From Stenotrophomonas chelatiphaga (GTDB taxonomy: Bacteria; Pseudomonadota; Gammaproteobacteria; Xanthomonadales; Xanthomonadaceae), in NCBI RefSeq assembly GCF_001431535.1, contig NZ_LDJK01000028.1, forward strand, positions 1-34,288: DNA of 34,288 nucleotides, in the 5' to 3' direction. Position numbers and translations under genes: made by a program. Below, one piece after another: positions 1 through 9,011 of the stretch (the first letter of the stretch is position 1; each line of letters begins with the position of its first letter). The notes below the pieces were generated by a model. The model saw nothing but the letters and a program-made list of their open reading frames with translations, was not told the origin of the DNA and made no database searches.

Positions 1-136
1 AACCCACCCCGCCCCACCTTAGACGGGTTCATGACCGCCTTGGCAGCGACGTTGGCGGCCTTTAGGGGGGAACCTGATGGCATGCGCGGAGGTGCCTTGG
101 CTACACTGCCTGCTTCCGTCCTGACGAGTGCGACCG

Positions 137-667
137 ATGCGCGGTGCCGGCTGGCTGTTCCCGATGCTGATGCTGCTGGGTGCGTGCCAGCGCGCGGCAG
201 ATGTCCCGCCTGCAGCGGACGTTGTGGTCGCCGGGCCACCCGCAGCCGCTGCCGCAGTGCCGGCCGGCACTTCCGCGGTCGGGGACGCCGATGCGCTGCC
301 GCTGCTGGCGGCCGTCGCCGCTGATGCGCCGGATCCGGGCGCGGTGGTGCGTACCTACGCTGGCCACCTGCTGCGCCGTGATTTCGACAAGGCCGATGCC
401 AGCTGGATGGTCGCCCCGCCTCCCGGGCGTGCCGATGATGCTGCGCTGCGTTCGCTGCGCGATGTGCGTGACCTGCGGATCAGCACCGAGCCGCCGCAGG
501 CGCGCGACCAGCAGCGTCCCACCCACCTGATCGAAGTGCCGGTGCGCGTGCGCGTGCTCACGGCCACCACTACCCTGCGTTACAGCGGCTGGTACCGCCT
601 GGTGCCGGACCCGCAGCGCAATGGCTGGCTGATCCAGGCGGCCCGCTTGCAGCCGGTGCTGGACTGA
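137..667 (+). CDS. Putative small lipoprotein of unknown function
   Basis: The 176-residue product begins with a short hydrophobic signal (MRGAGWLFPMLMLLGAC) that ends in a lipobox, LLGAC. Cys17 would therefore be the lipidated residue, and the mature protein would sit in the outer or inner membrane facing the periplasm. An Ala/Pro/Val-rich linker follows to about residue 60. A compact C-terminal domain of about 110 residues begins near AVVRTYAGHLLRRDFDKAD and ends with a GWYRLVPDPQRNGWLIQAA strand pattern, which could be an NTF2-like fold but is not recognised. I chose ATG 137 over GTG 128 because it gives the tighter signal peptide; neither has a good Shine-Dalgarno. A weak -10-like TACACT lies at 102-107. 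The DUF1439 gene follows 65 bases downstream and may be co-transcribed. Confidence 0.7.
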   Translation: MRGAGWLFPMLMLLGACQRAADVPPAADVVVAGPPAAAAAVPAGTSAVGDADALPLLAAVAADAPDPGAVVRTYAGHLLRRDFDKADASWMVAPPPGRADDAALRSLRDVRDLRISTEPPQARDQQRPTHLIEVPVRVRVLTATTTLRYSGWYRLVPDPQRNGWLIQAARLQPVLD

Positions 668-732
668 CCGCTCCACCACCATGCACGCGCGGTTCAGTGC
701 GACCGGCTATCTTCTGCATGTCCCCCTTTCAG

Positions 733-1329
733 ATGGCCACGACCATGCGTCTTCGTCCGTTGTTCACCCGCTTGGCCACCGCCACGGTGCTGGTGGCCGC
801 CGCCATCGGCGCGCAGGCCGCGCCGTCCATCGAGGGCCGCCAGTTGTCGGTCGGTGCCGGCGACGTGCAGCAGTACCTGGAAGGCAGTTTCCCCCGCACG
901 CAGGACGCGCTCGGCGGGTTGATCGCACTGACCATGAGCCACCCGCAGCTGACGCTGCCGGCAGGCGAACGCCTGAACCTGGGCATGGATATCGCGCTGG
1001 CCACGGCGGGTGGCGCGCCGGCGAAGCTGGGCACGGTGAAGCTGAGCAGCGGCCTGCGCTACGACCAGCAGACCCAGGGCTTCCATCTGCAGCAGCCCAC
1101 CATGGAAGACTTCGTGCCGGCCCAGCAGGGCGCGCGCCTGGATTCGCGCACCAAGTCACTGCTCAACGCATGGCTGGGTGACTACGCACAGCGTGAGCCG
1201 ATCTATCGGATCGACCCGGCCGTCGCCAGCCTGCTGGGCACCTTGCAGGTGCAGTCGGCACAGGTGAAGAACGGCCGCCTGCAGGTCACCTTCAACCAGG
1301 ATCTGGGTGCGATCGTACCCGCGAGATGA
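733..1329 (+). CDS. DUF1439 (YceB-like) exported protein
   Basis: The product has a signal peptide (RLRPLFTRLATATVLVAAA) cleaved after AQA. A DUF1439-type domain follows, with recognisable stretches: QLSVGAGDVQQYLEGSFPRT near the mature N-terminus, then ALGGLIALTMSHPQLTLP, LSSGLRYDQQTQGFHLQQP, REPIYRIDPAVASLLG, and a final QVTFNQDLGAIVP. E. coli YceB belongs to this family and is a lipoprotein; here no lipobox cysteine is present, so the protein is probably soluble in the periplasm. Function is not established for the family. Two starts are possible, ATG 733 and ATG 745; both keep the signal peptide and neither has a strong ribosome-binding site. The gene lies downstream of a lipoprotein gene in the same orientation. 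Confidence 0.8.
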   Translation: MATTMRLRPLFTRLATATVLVAAAIGAQAAPSIEGRQLSVGAGDVQQYLEGSFPRTQDALGGLIALTMSHPQLTLPAGERLNLGMDIALATAGGAPAKLGTVKLSSGLRYDQQTQGFHLQQPTMEDFVPAQQGARLDSRTKSLLNAWLGDYAQREPIYRIDPAVASLLGTLQVQSAQVKNGRLQVTFNQDLGAIVPAR

Positions 1330-1457
1330 CTCACGGCGAGACGTTCACACCCAGGACCTCGAAGGGCGAGGCTGTGGTCACGTCGCGCCCACGGCGCCTG
1401 ATCATACTAGGCGGGCGTTAGAAGGCTCTCTTCCCTCACGGCAGCCGCCTCCCCGCC

Positions 1458-3848
1458 ATGCATACGGAAAACGATCCGCCAGCGCCCACGATTGAATACT
1501 GGCAGGTGGGCAGCCCCGATGGCCCTGCGCCACTCTGCCGGAACCCGGCGGACCCGCATGGGCGTGCGCCCGTACGCCGATCCGACGCCTCCTCATCGAT
1601 TGCGATGTCGGCCGGTACGGGGCTGTCGGCTGATCTCACCCGGCTACGCCCCGGCAGCACCTATCATTTTGGAATTGATGCGCGCCGTGTCGGCCCATCT
1701 ACGGGAACCGAGCCGCCGAGACTGCAGCTCTACCTTGACGGCACTTTGAGAACCGCCCCCATTCTGGTCACCTCGGCGGAGTGGACGGCCACGGGCCTGG
1801 AATTCGTCGCGACGGCGGAAACACATGCGGTGACGATTGCAATCTTGCCCTCAGGTGATGCGCAGTCCAGCGGGGCCGCCGCAGACTGCGAGCTGGGCGC
1901 AGCGGTGCTCACCGCACTCCAGACGGAGGCGACGGTGTTCGAACCCGCTGGCGCCAACGGCTGGACGCTGGGACCCGAATCGCAGACGGTTTCCCTGGCG
2001 CAACAAGCGGGATGCGACGGCCTCCGCCTGGACGCTGCCAGCAACGCGACCGGCGTGGTCCTGTTCAAGCGATTGAACAACCTGGTAGCCGGTACGGTCT
2101 ATCACGTTGCCTTCGAACTGGACGTGGTCGACATCCCACCTCCGGATGCAGGGACCGACGTGGATGGGTTCGACCCGGCCGACCTGTCCCTGAGCGTGGA
2201 CGGCGCGCGTTTCATCGAGCCGAGAACGATCTGGCCCCGAGGTCTTCCTTGGCGCCTGGACGGCACGTTCGTCGCCAACGCAGACAGCATGATAGTGGCC
2301 TTGGAGAACGACCTTCCGCACCGATATCCACTCCGCCTTCTCAGCGTGCATGTGCGCCCGGTATTAGGGGGGGCCCCGGACCCGCTGGATCCTGCGGCGC
2401 CCTATCGCGACGTGACCGATTTCCAGTCTTCCACCGATCCGTTCAACGGTTGGCATCTGGGCGCCGCTGCAGCCGGGTCCGTGTTGGTGCCGTGGCCACG
2501 GCATGAGCAGACGCCCGCCACGACTGTGCTGCAGGGGCCGGCAGATCAAGGCGCTGCAGCGCTCGGCCCGGTGCTCCTGAAGACCTTCAGTGGACTGAAA
2601 AAAGGAAGCACTTATCTTTTCCAGGTCGCCGTTCACCGCCGCTGCATCGCCTTGCCGGATACCCTCCGGCCCATCTGGGTGATGGAACTCGATGGAAAAG
2701 TCCTGGCTGGCCCCATCCACCTGACCGGGGGCAGGACATGGGCGTATTACGGCTTCACCTTCCAGCCCACCGCGCAGACACACACGCTCTCGATCCGCAG
2801 CATCGACCACCCTGCACCCGATGGCGCCGTTCATGCACCCGGTTCAAACTTCGTCATCAACCATCTTCTGGTGCGGGAGCTGCAGGCGCATCAGACCGAG
2901 TTCGCGCGCGATGGAATGCAGGGCTGGGCCGTCAGCCCGGAACCTGCCATCGCCGAACTGGGCACTGAAGGGCTGCTGCTGCACACGTCAGCGTGCCCTG
3001 CCGGCAGCGCAGTAGGAAAGCACTTCCGTCATCTGGAGGCGGGAACCAGGTACGTAGTCAGGGCAGAGGTGGACATCCCCGCCAGCCAACGCGCGGCCGG
3101 CACGCCCCCCCTGCGGGCAGTATTCACGGCAGACGACAGCCTGCTTTCATCGGAGCATTCCATCCAGGGGCCTGAGACGATCGATGCCGAGTTCCTCACC
3201 GGCTCCGGAGACCTTGCCGGGGTAACGCAACTGGATCTCTCGCTGCGGGTCCTTGCGCAGGCGCAGTCCACCCTTCGCATACGCTCCATCTCCTTGGACG
3301 ATGTTCCACGCCTGGATCCCACCCCCCCGCCACGTATTCGACAGGCGCGCGGGGCCGCCCCCCTGTCCGGCAGGCGGCATCATCATCTGACTGATTTTGA
3401 AGACGCGCATGACCCCCTGAACGGCTGGTCCCAAAGTAGCGGAGGCCGCTTGGAGCTGGCCAGGGAACTGAATGAGGATGGAGCCCCCAACACCTTCATG
3501 CGCGGAATTGCGCCGGCGCGGTGCGCTCAATCCCGCGGCATGGTGATGGGGCGTGAGTTCTCCCCTCTCACCCCAGGCGCCGACTATCACTTCAGCATGA
3601 AGGCACGACGCACTGGGGCGTCCGATGTACACGCTTGTCCCCTGCTGGCGTTCAAGCTCGACGGCGTGACCCAGACTGCCGATGTACGTATCGATTCATC
3701 CAACTGGGTGACGGTCGGCTTTGCATTTCGTGCCGTGCGCGAACATCACCATATCGTGATCTGGGCGCGCAGCCACTTTCCACCTGGCTCGCCTTTGGTT
3801 ACCGGCACCAACCTCGACCTGGACGAGCTGGTGCTGAAGCAGGTATAG
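1458..3848 (+). CDS. Five-module repeat protein (alternating A/B beta-rich modules), unknown function
   Basis: The 796-residue product is made of five modules of about 140-160 residues in the order A-B-A-B-A. A modules (about residues 10-150, 313-460 and 635-796) carry a DPxNGW header (DFQSSTDPFNGWHLG, DFEDAHDPLNGWSQ), then LxPGSxYHF, a LDG strand and a terminal strand. B modules (about 155-305 and 460-605) carry GWxxxPE (ANGWTLGPES, MQGWAVSPEP), then LxAGTxYHV and an SVDG-like strand. The pattern of short beta strands with a conserved Gly-Trp resembles lectin-like or carbohydrate-binding jelly rolls, but that is inference. No signal peptide or membrane segment is visible. ATG 1458 is the first possible start after an in-frame stop at 1419-1421. 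Codon use is less GC-rich than in neighbouring genes. The convergent gene downstream encodes one A-B pair of the same design. Confidence 0.75.
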   Translation: MHTENDPPAPTIEYWQVGSPDGPAPLCRNPADPHGRAPVRRSDASSSIAMSAGTGLSADLTRLRPGSTYHFGIDARRVGPSTGTEPPRLQLYLDGTLRTAPILVTSAEWTATGLEFVATAETHAVTIAILPSGDAQSSGAAADCELGAAVLTALQTEATVFEPAGANGWTLGPESQTVSLAQQAGCDGLRLDAASNATGVVLFKRLNNLVAGTVYHVAFELDVVDIPPPDAGTDVDGFDPADLSLSVDGARFIEPRTIWPRGLPWRLDGTFVANADSMIVALENDLPHRYPLRLLSVHVRPVLGGAPDPLDPAAPYRDVTDFQSSTDPFNGWHLGAAAAGSVLVPWPRHEQTPATTVLQGPADQGAAALGPVLLKTFSGLKKGSTYLFQVAVHRRCIALPDTLRPIWVMELDGKVLAGPIHLTGGRTWAYYGFTFQPTAQTHTLSIRSIDHPAPDGAVHAPGSNFVINHLLVRELQAHQTEFARDGMQGWAVSPEPAIAELGTEGLLLHTSACPAGSAVGKHFRHLEAGTRYVVRAEVDIPASQRAAGTPPLRAVFTADDSLLSSEHSIQGPETIDAEFLTGSGDLAGVTQLDLSLRVLAQAQSTLRIRSISLDDVPRLDPTPPPRIRQARGAAPLSGRRHHHLTDFEDAHDPLNGWSQSSGGRLELARELNEDGAPNTFMRGIAPARCAQSRGMVMGREFSPLTPGADYHFSMKARRTGASDVHACPLLAFKLDGVTQTADVRIDSSNWVTVGFAFRAVREHHHIVIWARSHFPPGSPLVTGTNLDLDELVLKQV

Positions 3849-3944
3849 CGCCCAGACAGCCCTGGACGAACGCGCTGCAACGGCCGGGAAGGCGGGCCCT
3901 GTCGGGGAGCCATTTCGAGACCGCTGCCAGGACATGCACTGCGC

Positions 3945-4853
3945 TCATCCGTAGACGGGAAGTTCCTCGCGTACGGTTATATCCTGGACCAGCAGATCGA
4001 CCCGCGCAGGCTGGAAGCTCTCCAGCGCGCAGTAAACGGAGGACGTGGTCGCCGTGAAACTTCGTGTCAGCGTTCGGACGGCATCGCCAGGCTGGATGAT
4101 GTGATCGTCATTGATGTAGCTGACGCCATCGACAGCAAGCACCAGTTCGGCAGCAACCTGCCCTGACAGCGCCTGCGCTCCACTGATTCGCATCTCGATC
4201 ACATAGCTGCTGCCGGGCTCCAGTCCCTCGATCCGCCTGCCCAGCGCTGTCTCCTCGCGCCTGCCGTTGCCCTGCAGCACCAGGTTACCGTCATCGAATC
4301 CATGTCCACCCGGCTCCGGGCCAATCTCCCAACCATCCAGGCGTCCATCGCTGAAAACGCTACGAAGGTAAAGCGGCTCCTTCACTTCGAATCCGCTGAT
4401 GTCAACGTTGGGATACGAGCCCGGCCCGTCCTCGCAGTCGACCGCGACCAAGGCCACCGTATGTTCGGCGGCGGTTGCAGTAAACAGTGCCCCGTCCCGG
4501 TTCAGGGCGTCAACGCAGCTGAATACCCTGCTCCGACATACTCCATCGACGTGCAGTTCAGCACAGAGCATGCGGTCTGCGCCGAACAGCGTGTCATTGC
4601 GACGGTGGGTCACACCAGCGAAGTAGGACGTCCCGGGCACAAGGCCGTGGAACGTCCTGGACACGATCTCCCCGGTCAGTTTCACGCCTGCATACAAAGG
4701 GCCCCGCAGGAAGGCGTGGCGCTGCCCGTCAGGAAGGATCTCTTCCAACACCAGGGAGGACGCCATGTCCGCCCCCAGGCGCCAGCCCTGCAGCGGGTCC
4801 GGGCGTGCCGAAAAACCGGCCCTGCATGTATAGGGCTGTCGACAATCGTGCAT
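3945..4853 (-). CDS. Two-module (A-B) repeat protein, paralogue of the convergent neighbour
   Basis: This 302-residue protein contains one A module (SARPDPLQGWRLGAD, then GLVPGTSYFAGVTHRR, LHVDG, AEHTVALVAVD, VDISGFEVKE) and one B module (DGRLDGWEIGPEPGG, LEPGSSYVIEMRIS, LAVDGVSYI, QDITVREE). These match the A and B modules of the protein encoded at 1458-3848, so the pair arose by duplication. ATG 4853 is preferred to GTG 4856 because GGGAG lies at 4860-4864, six bases upstream. No signal peptide, membrane segment or catalytic motif is recognisable. The gene converges on its paralogue with 96 bases between stop codons. It may encode a ligand-binding or structural protein; I do not recognise the family. 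Confidence 0.75.
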   Translation of the reverse strand: MHDCRQPYTCRAGFSARPDPLQGWRLGADMASSLVLEEILPDGQRHAFLRGPLYAGVKLTGEIVSRTFHGLVPGTSYFAGVTHRRNDTLFGADRMLCAELHVDGVCRSRVFSCVDALNRDGALFTATAAEHTVALVAVDCEDGPGSYPNVDISGFEVKEPLYLRSVFSDGRLDGWEIGPEPGGHGFDDGNLVLQGNGRREETALGRRIEGLEPGSSYVIEMRISGAQALSGQVAAELVLAVDGVSYINDDHIIQPGDAVRTLTRSFTATTSSVYCALESFQPARVDLLVQDITVREELPVYG

Positions 4854-4930
4854 CACAGGCTCCCGGGGTGTGCAAAACGTGTTCGCCTACGCCCTTCCGT
4901 AACCAGGTCTACGCGCGCGGCCGGCCAGCA

Positions 4931-5467
4931 CTACAGCGCCTTGGCAAGCGCTTCGCTGAAGGCCGGAATATCGTCCGGCTTGCGGCTGGTGATCAGTGTA
5001 CCGTCGACCACCACCTCCGCATCGCGCCACTGCGCGCCGGCGTTTTCAAGATCGCGCCGCACCGACGGCCAGGACGTGACCTGCTTGCCCTTGGCCAGCC
5101 CGGTGTCGATCAGCAGCCACGGTCCGTGGCAGATCGCCGCCACCGGCTTGCCCGCCTTGCCGAAGGCCTCGATGAAGGCCAGTGCCGACGGCTCGATGCG
5201 CAGCGCATCGGGATTCATCTGGCCACCGGGCAGCAGCAGTGCGTCGAAGTCCTCCGCGTTGGCATCGGCCAACGCCAAGTCGACGGTCACTTCATCGCCC
5301 CAGTCTTTCTCCTTCCAGCCCTTGATGCTGCCCTCCTTGGCCGGGGAAACCACCGATGTGGTCGCGCCCCAGCCTTCGAGCAGTTTCTTCGGATCGGTCA
5401 GTTCAGACTGTTCGAAACCGTGCGTGGCGAGGATCGCGATCTTCTTGCCGTCAAGACGCTGTGCCAT
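4931..5467 (-). CDS. DJ-1/PfpI family protein (type 1 glutamine amidotransferase fold)
   Basis: The 178-residue product has the complete PfpI/YhbO-type single domain. It has KKIAILATHGFEQSEL at the N-terminus with the conserved acidic residue (Glu19), DALLLPGGQMNPD in the middle, and the nucleophile elbow PVAAICHGPWLLID with Cys113-His114. Length is normal for the family. Members are stress-response proteins variously reported as glyoxalases, deglycases or proteases; the exact activity cannot be read from sequence. GGAG lies a few bases before ATG 5467, supporting the start. The SET-domain gene lies 87 bases upstream on the same strand, with a strong hairpin in the gap, so the two may form one transcript with a processing or partial termination site. 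Confidence 0.9.
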   Translation of the reverse strand: MAQRLDGKKIAILATHGFEQSELTDPKKLLEGWGATTSVVSPAKEGSIKGWKEKDWGDEVTVDLALADANAEDFDALLLPGGQMNPDALRIEPSALAFIEAFGKAGKPVAAICHGPWLLIDTGLAKGKQVTSWPSVRRDLENAGAQWRDAEVVVDGTLITSRKPDDIPAFSEALAKAL

Positions 5468-5500
5468 GGAGATGCTCCGATGTGTAAAGGAGCTGCCAGC

Positions 5501-5530
5501 ATCACCGCCGGCCCATGTTCCGGCGGTGAT
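5501..5530 (-). terminator. Strong 11-bp hairpin between the SET and DJ-1 genes
   Basis: ATCACCGCCGG at 5501-5511 pairs perfectly with CCGGCGGTGAT at 5520-5530 across an 8-base loop. It lies 3' of the SET gene and 5' of the DJ-1 gene on the minus strand. No clean U-run follows directly, so it may be a weak terminator, an RNA processing site or an extragenic palindrome. Confidence 0.5.
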
Positions 5531-5554
5531 ACCGATGTGGACGAGGCGTGCAAC

Positions 5555-6022
5555 TCAGCGCTTGGGCTGCAGCATGGTGCCGGTGCACTTCTTCGATCCG
5601 CAGCGACATTCCCAGATCTTCTTCAGCCGCGCGGTGTGGCGCTCGGCCAGGGTGATGCCGTAGTTGTAGACCAGCTCCTCGCCCGGCGCGATATCGCGCA
5701 GTGCTTCAATGAACACCTTGTCTTCGCGCGTGTTGCCGTCCTCGCTTTCCTCGATCAACGCCTCGCAGTTCGGATCGCAGCTGTGGTTCATCCAGCGCGC
5801 CTCGTTGCCCTTGTAGTTGGCATCGATCACGTAGTCGTCGTTCAGGGTGAACAGGAAGGTGTGGCCACTTTCCACGTCGCCGCTGTCGTCGGCGTCAACG
5901 TCGGCGTGGCTGCGCAGCAGGCCCTTGTACTGGATCACCCGCTCACCCTGCTTCAGGGGCGCGATGGCGAACACGCCGTTGCCATGGATGGCGGATTTGC
6001 GGGCTTTGATCTTCTTCGGCAT
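5555..6022 (-). CDS. SET-domain protein-lysine methyltransferase
   Basis: The 155-residue product is a minimal SET domain. N-terminal KSAIHGNGVFAIAPLKQGE is the SAM-binding start, and ARWMNHSCDPNCEA (Asn79-His80-Ser81-Cys82) plus EELVYNYG (116-122) form the pseudoknot core with the catalytic tyrosine. A post-SET zinc cluster follows, with Cys139, Cys141 and Cys146 (ECRCGSKKC) joining Cys82 or Cys86. All key residues are present, so it is probably active on a protein lysine; the bacterial substrate is unknown. The basic N-terminus (MPKKIKARK) could aid contact with nucleic acid or a nucleoid protein. It is divergent from the SUF regulator. On the minus strand a TTGGCA lies at 6084-6079, a possible but weak -35. 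Confidence 0.9.
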   Translation of the reverse strand: MPKKIKARKSAIHGNGVFAIAPLKQGERVIQYKGLLRSHADVDADDSGDVESGHTFLFTLNDDYVIDANYKGNEARWMNHSCDPNCEALIEESEDGNTREDKVFIEALRDIAPGEELVYNYGITLAERHTARLKKIWECRCGSKKCTGTMLQPKR

Positions 6023-6154
6023 GGGCGCAGGGGGCGTTCTGGAAAGAGGAGCGTTGATTCTCCCTTAATCTTCGTGATTGCCAAAATCATGGCCAGGCCG
6101 CACCATTGCGCGCTCGCGGCGACCCCACGGGTCGGCGCCCCGGAAAGGCCTGGC

Positions 6155-6183
6155 TTGGACGCGGGCGCATAAAAGCGTACAAT
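6155..6183 (+). promoter_or_regulatory. Sigma-70 promoter of the suf operon
   Basis: TTGGAC at 6155-6160, a 17-bp spacer and TACAAT at 6178-6183 make a near-consensus sigma-70 promoter. Transcription should begin near 6190, leaving about 28 bases of leader before the regulator start. The adjacent Rrf2-type regulator is a likely autorepressor, although I cannot identify a clear IscR-type operator by eye. Confidence 0.75.
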
Positions 6184-6217
6184 TTCGGTCCGCTTTGCAA
6201 ATCAGCTGCAGACCCCC

Positions 6218-6673
6218 ATGCTCCGCGTCACCAAGCTCACCGATTACGCCACCGTGGTCCTGACCGTGCTCGCCGCTCGTCCGGCCGAGGTGCTCAGTGC
6301 GACCGAGCTGGCCGAGTTCACCGGCCTGGAACCGCCGACCGTCAGCAAGGTGCTCAAGCCGCTGGCCCAGGCCGGGCTGGTCGAAGGCCTGCGCGGCGTC
6401 CGCGGCGGCTACCGGCTGACCCGCGCGCCCGGCGAAATCTCGCTGTTCGAGGTGGTCGAGGCCATGGAAGGTCCCTTGGCGCTGACCGAATGCAGCCACG
6501 ACAACCACCAGTGCAACATGGCGCCCAAGTGCGGCGCGCGCAGCAGCTGGCGGCTGATCAACGACGTGGTGTCCGAGGCGCTGCGTGCGGTCACGCTCGC
6601 CCAGATCCTCTCCCCCCTTCCCCTTGTTGACGACTCCCAGCGCCGTGCCATCGCGGCCGCTGTCGTCTCCTGA
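6218..6673 (+). CDS. Rrf2-family SUF system Fe-S assembly regulator
   Basis: The 151-residue protein has an N-terminal winged helix with the Rrf2 signature ([19 protein letters not shown], then [20 protein letters not shown] and the wing [10 protein letters not shown]). Three cysteines follow at 92, 99 and 105, with the spacing and position used by IscR to bind a 2Fe-2S cluster. It heads the suf genes and matches the Xanthomonadaceae/gammaproteobacterial SUF regulator type. It probably senses Fe-S status and represses the operon, including itself. sufB starts 16 bases after its stop, indicating co-transcription. No consensus ribosome-binding site precedes the ATG. Confidence 0.93.
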   Translation: MLRVTKLTDYATVVLTVLAARPAEVLSATELAEFTGLEPPTVSKVLKPLAQAGLVEGLRGVRGGYRLTRAPGEISLFEVVEAMEGPLALTECSHDNHQCNMAPKCGARSSWRLINDVVSEALRAVTLAQILSPLPLVDDSQRRAIAAAVVS

Positions 6674-6689
6674 TCCACAGGCAGCCCCC

Positions 6690-8165
<1,476 letters not shown>

Positions 8166-8211
8166 CCCCCGCCCTGCCCCCACGTATTGCATTCGAACCA
8201 AAACATCATTG

Positions 8212-8228
8212 GCGGGCCCCGGGCCCGC
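8212..8228 (+). repeat. sufB-sufC intercistronic palindrome
   Basis: GCGGGCCC at 8212-8219, one central C, then GGGCCCGC at 8221-8228 form a perfect 8-bp inverted repeat in the 81-base gap between sufB and sufC. No U-run follows. It could stabilise the sufB 3' end or tune expression of sufCDS relative to sufB. Confidence 0.55.
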
Positions 8229-8246
8229 ACCACGGAAACCCCCACC

Positions 8247-9011
8247 ATGCTGAAGATCGACAACCTCCACGCGCGCATCGGCGACAAGGAAATCCTCAAG
8301 GGCCTGTCGCTGGACGTAAAGCCCGGCCAGGTACACGCCATCATGGGCCCCAACGGTGCCGGCAAGTCCACGCTGGGCAACGTGCTGTCCGGCCGTGAAG
8401 GGTATGACGTGAGCGAAGGCAGCGTGCAGTTCGAAGGCAGCGACCTGCTGCAGCTGTCGCCGGAAGAGCGCGCGGCGGCCGGCCTGTTCCTGGCCTTCCA
8501 GTACCCGGTGGAAATCCCCGGCGTCAACAACACCTATTTCCTGCGCGCGGCGCTGAACGCACAGCGCAGGGCGCGCGGCCAGGAGGAACTGGATTCCATG
8601 CAGTTCCTGAAGCTGGTGCGGCAGAAGCTGGCCGTGCTGCACCTGAAGGACGAACTGCTGCACCGTGGCGTCAACGAAGGCTTCTCCGGTGGCGAGAAGA
8701 AGCGCAACGAGATCTTCCAGCTGGCCGTGCTGGAGCCGAAGCTGGCGATCCTGGACGAAACCGATTCCGGCCTGGACATCGATGCGCTGAAGAGCGTCGC
8801 CGACGGCGTCAATGCACTGCGCAGCCCGGAGCGTTCGTTCCTGGTCATCACCCACTACCAGCGCCTGCTGGACTACATCAAGCCGGATTTCGTGCACGTG
8901 CTGGCCGATGGCCGCATCGTGCAGTCCGGTGGACCGGAGCTGGCGCTGCAGCTGGAAGAGCACGGTTACGACTTCCTGAAGAACCGCGTGGTGCCGGAGG
9001 CAGCGGTCTGA
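8247..9011 (+). CDS. sufC: Fe-S cluster assembly ATPase SufC
   Basis: The 254-residue protein is a soluble ABC-type ATPase that binds SufB and SufD and powers conformational change in the SufBCD scaffold. Walker A is GPNGAGKST at 34-42, the signature is FSGGEKKR at 146-153, and Walker B is LAILDETDSGLD at 167-178, with the switch histidine in FLVITHYQR. Length is normal. ATG 8247 gives the standard MLKIDNLHA start. Its stop overlaps the sufD start (TGATG at 9009-9013), which implies translational coupling. Confidence 0.97.
   Translation: MLKIDNLHARIGDKEILKGLSLDVKPGQVHAIMGPNGAGKSTLGNVLSGREGYDVSEGSVQFEGSDLLQLSPEERAAAGLFLAFQYPVEIPGVNNTYFLRAALNAQRRARGQEELDSMQFLKLVRQKLAVLHLKDELLHRGVNEGFSGGEKKRNEIFQLAVLEPKLAILDETDSGLDIDALKSVADGVNALRSPERSFLVITHYQRLLDYIKPDFVHVLADGRIVQSGGPELALQLEEHGYDFLKNRVVPEAAV

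Noticed and set aside
1..127. Partial upstream gene or firm promoter at the left edge
   Set aside because: No frame has a recognisable product; only a weak TACACT at 102-107 without a proper -35 is seen.
1458..4853. Genomic island or prophage around the repeat-protein pair
   Set aside because: Codon use is slightly less GC-rich, but there is no integrase, tRNA, attachment-site repeat or phage gene nearby.
4302..6172. Long plus-strand frames opposite the A-B repeat, DJ-1 and SET genes
   Set aside because: They cross several unrelated minus-strand genes with clear families and good ribosome-binding sites, and show no domain.
6084..6217. IscR-type operator near the suf promoter
   Set aside because: I could not align a convincing IscR type 1 or type 2 site by eye, so autoregulation is left as inference.
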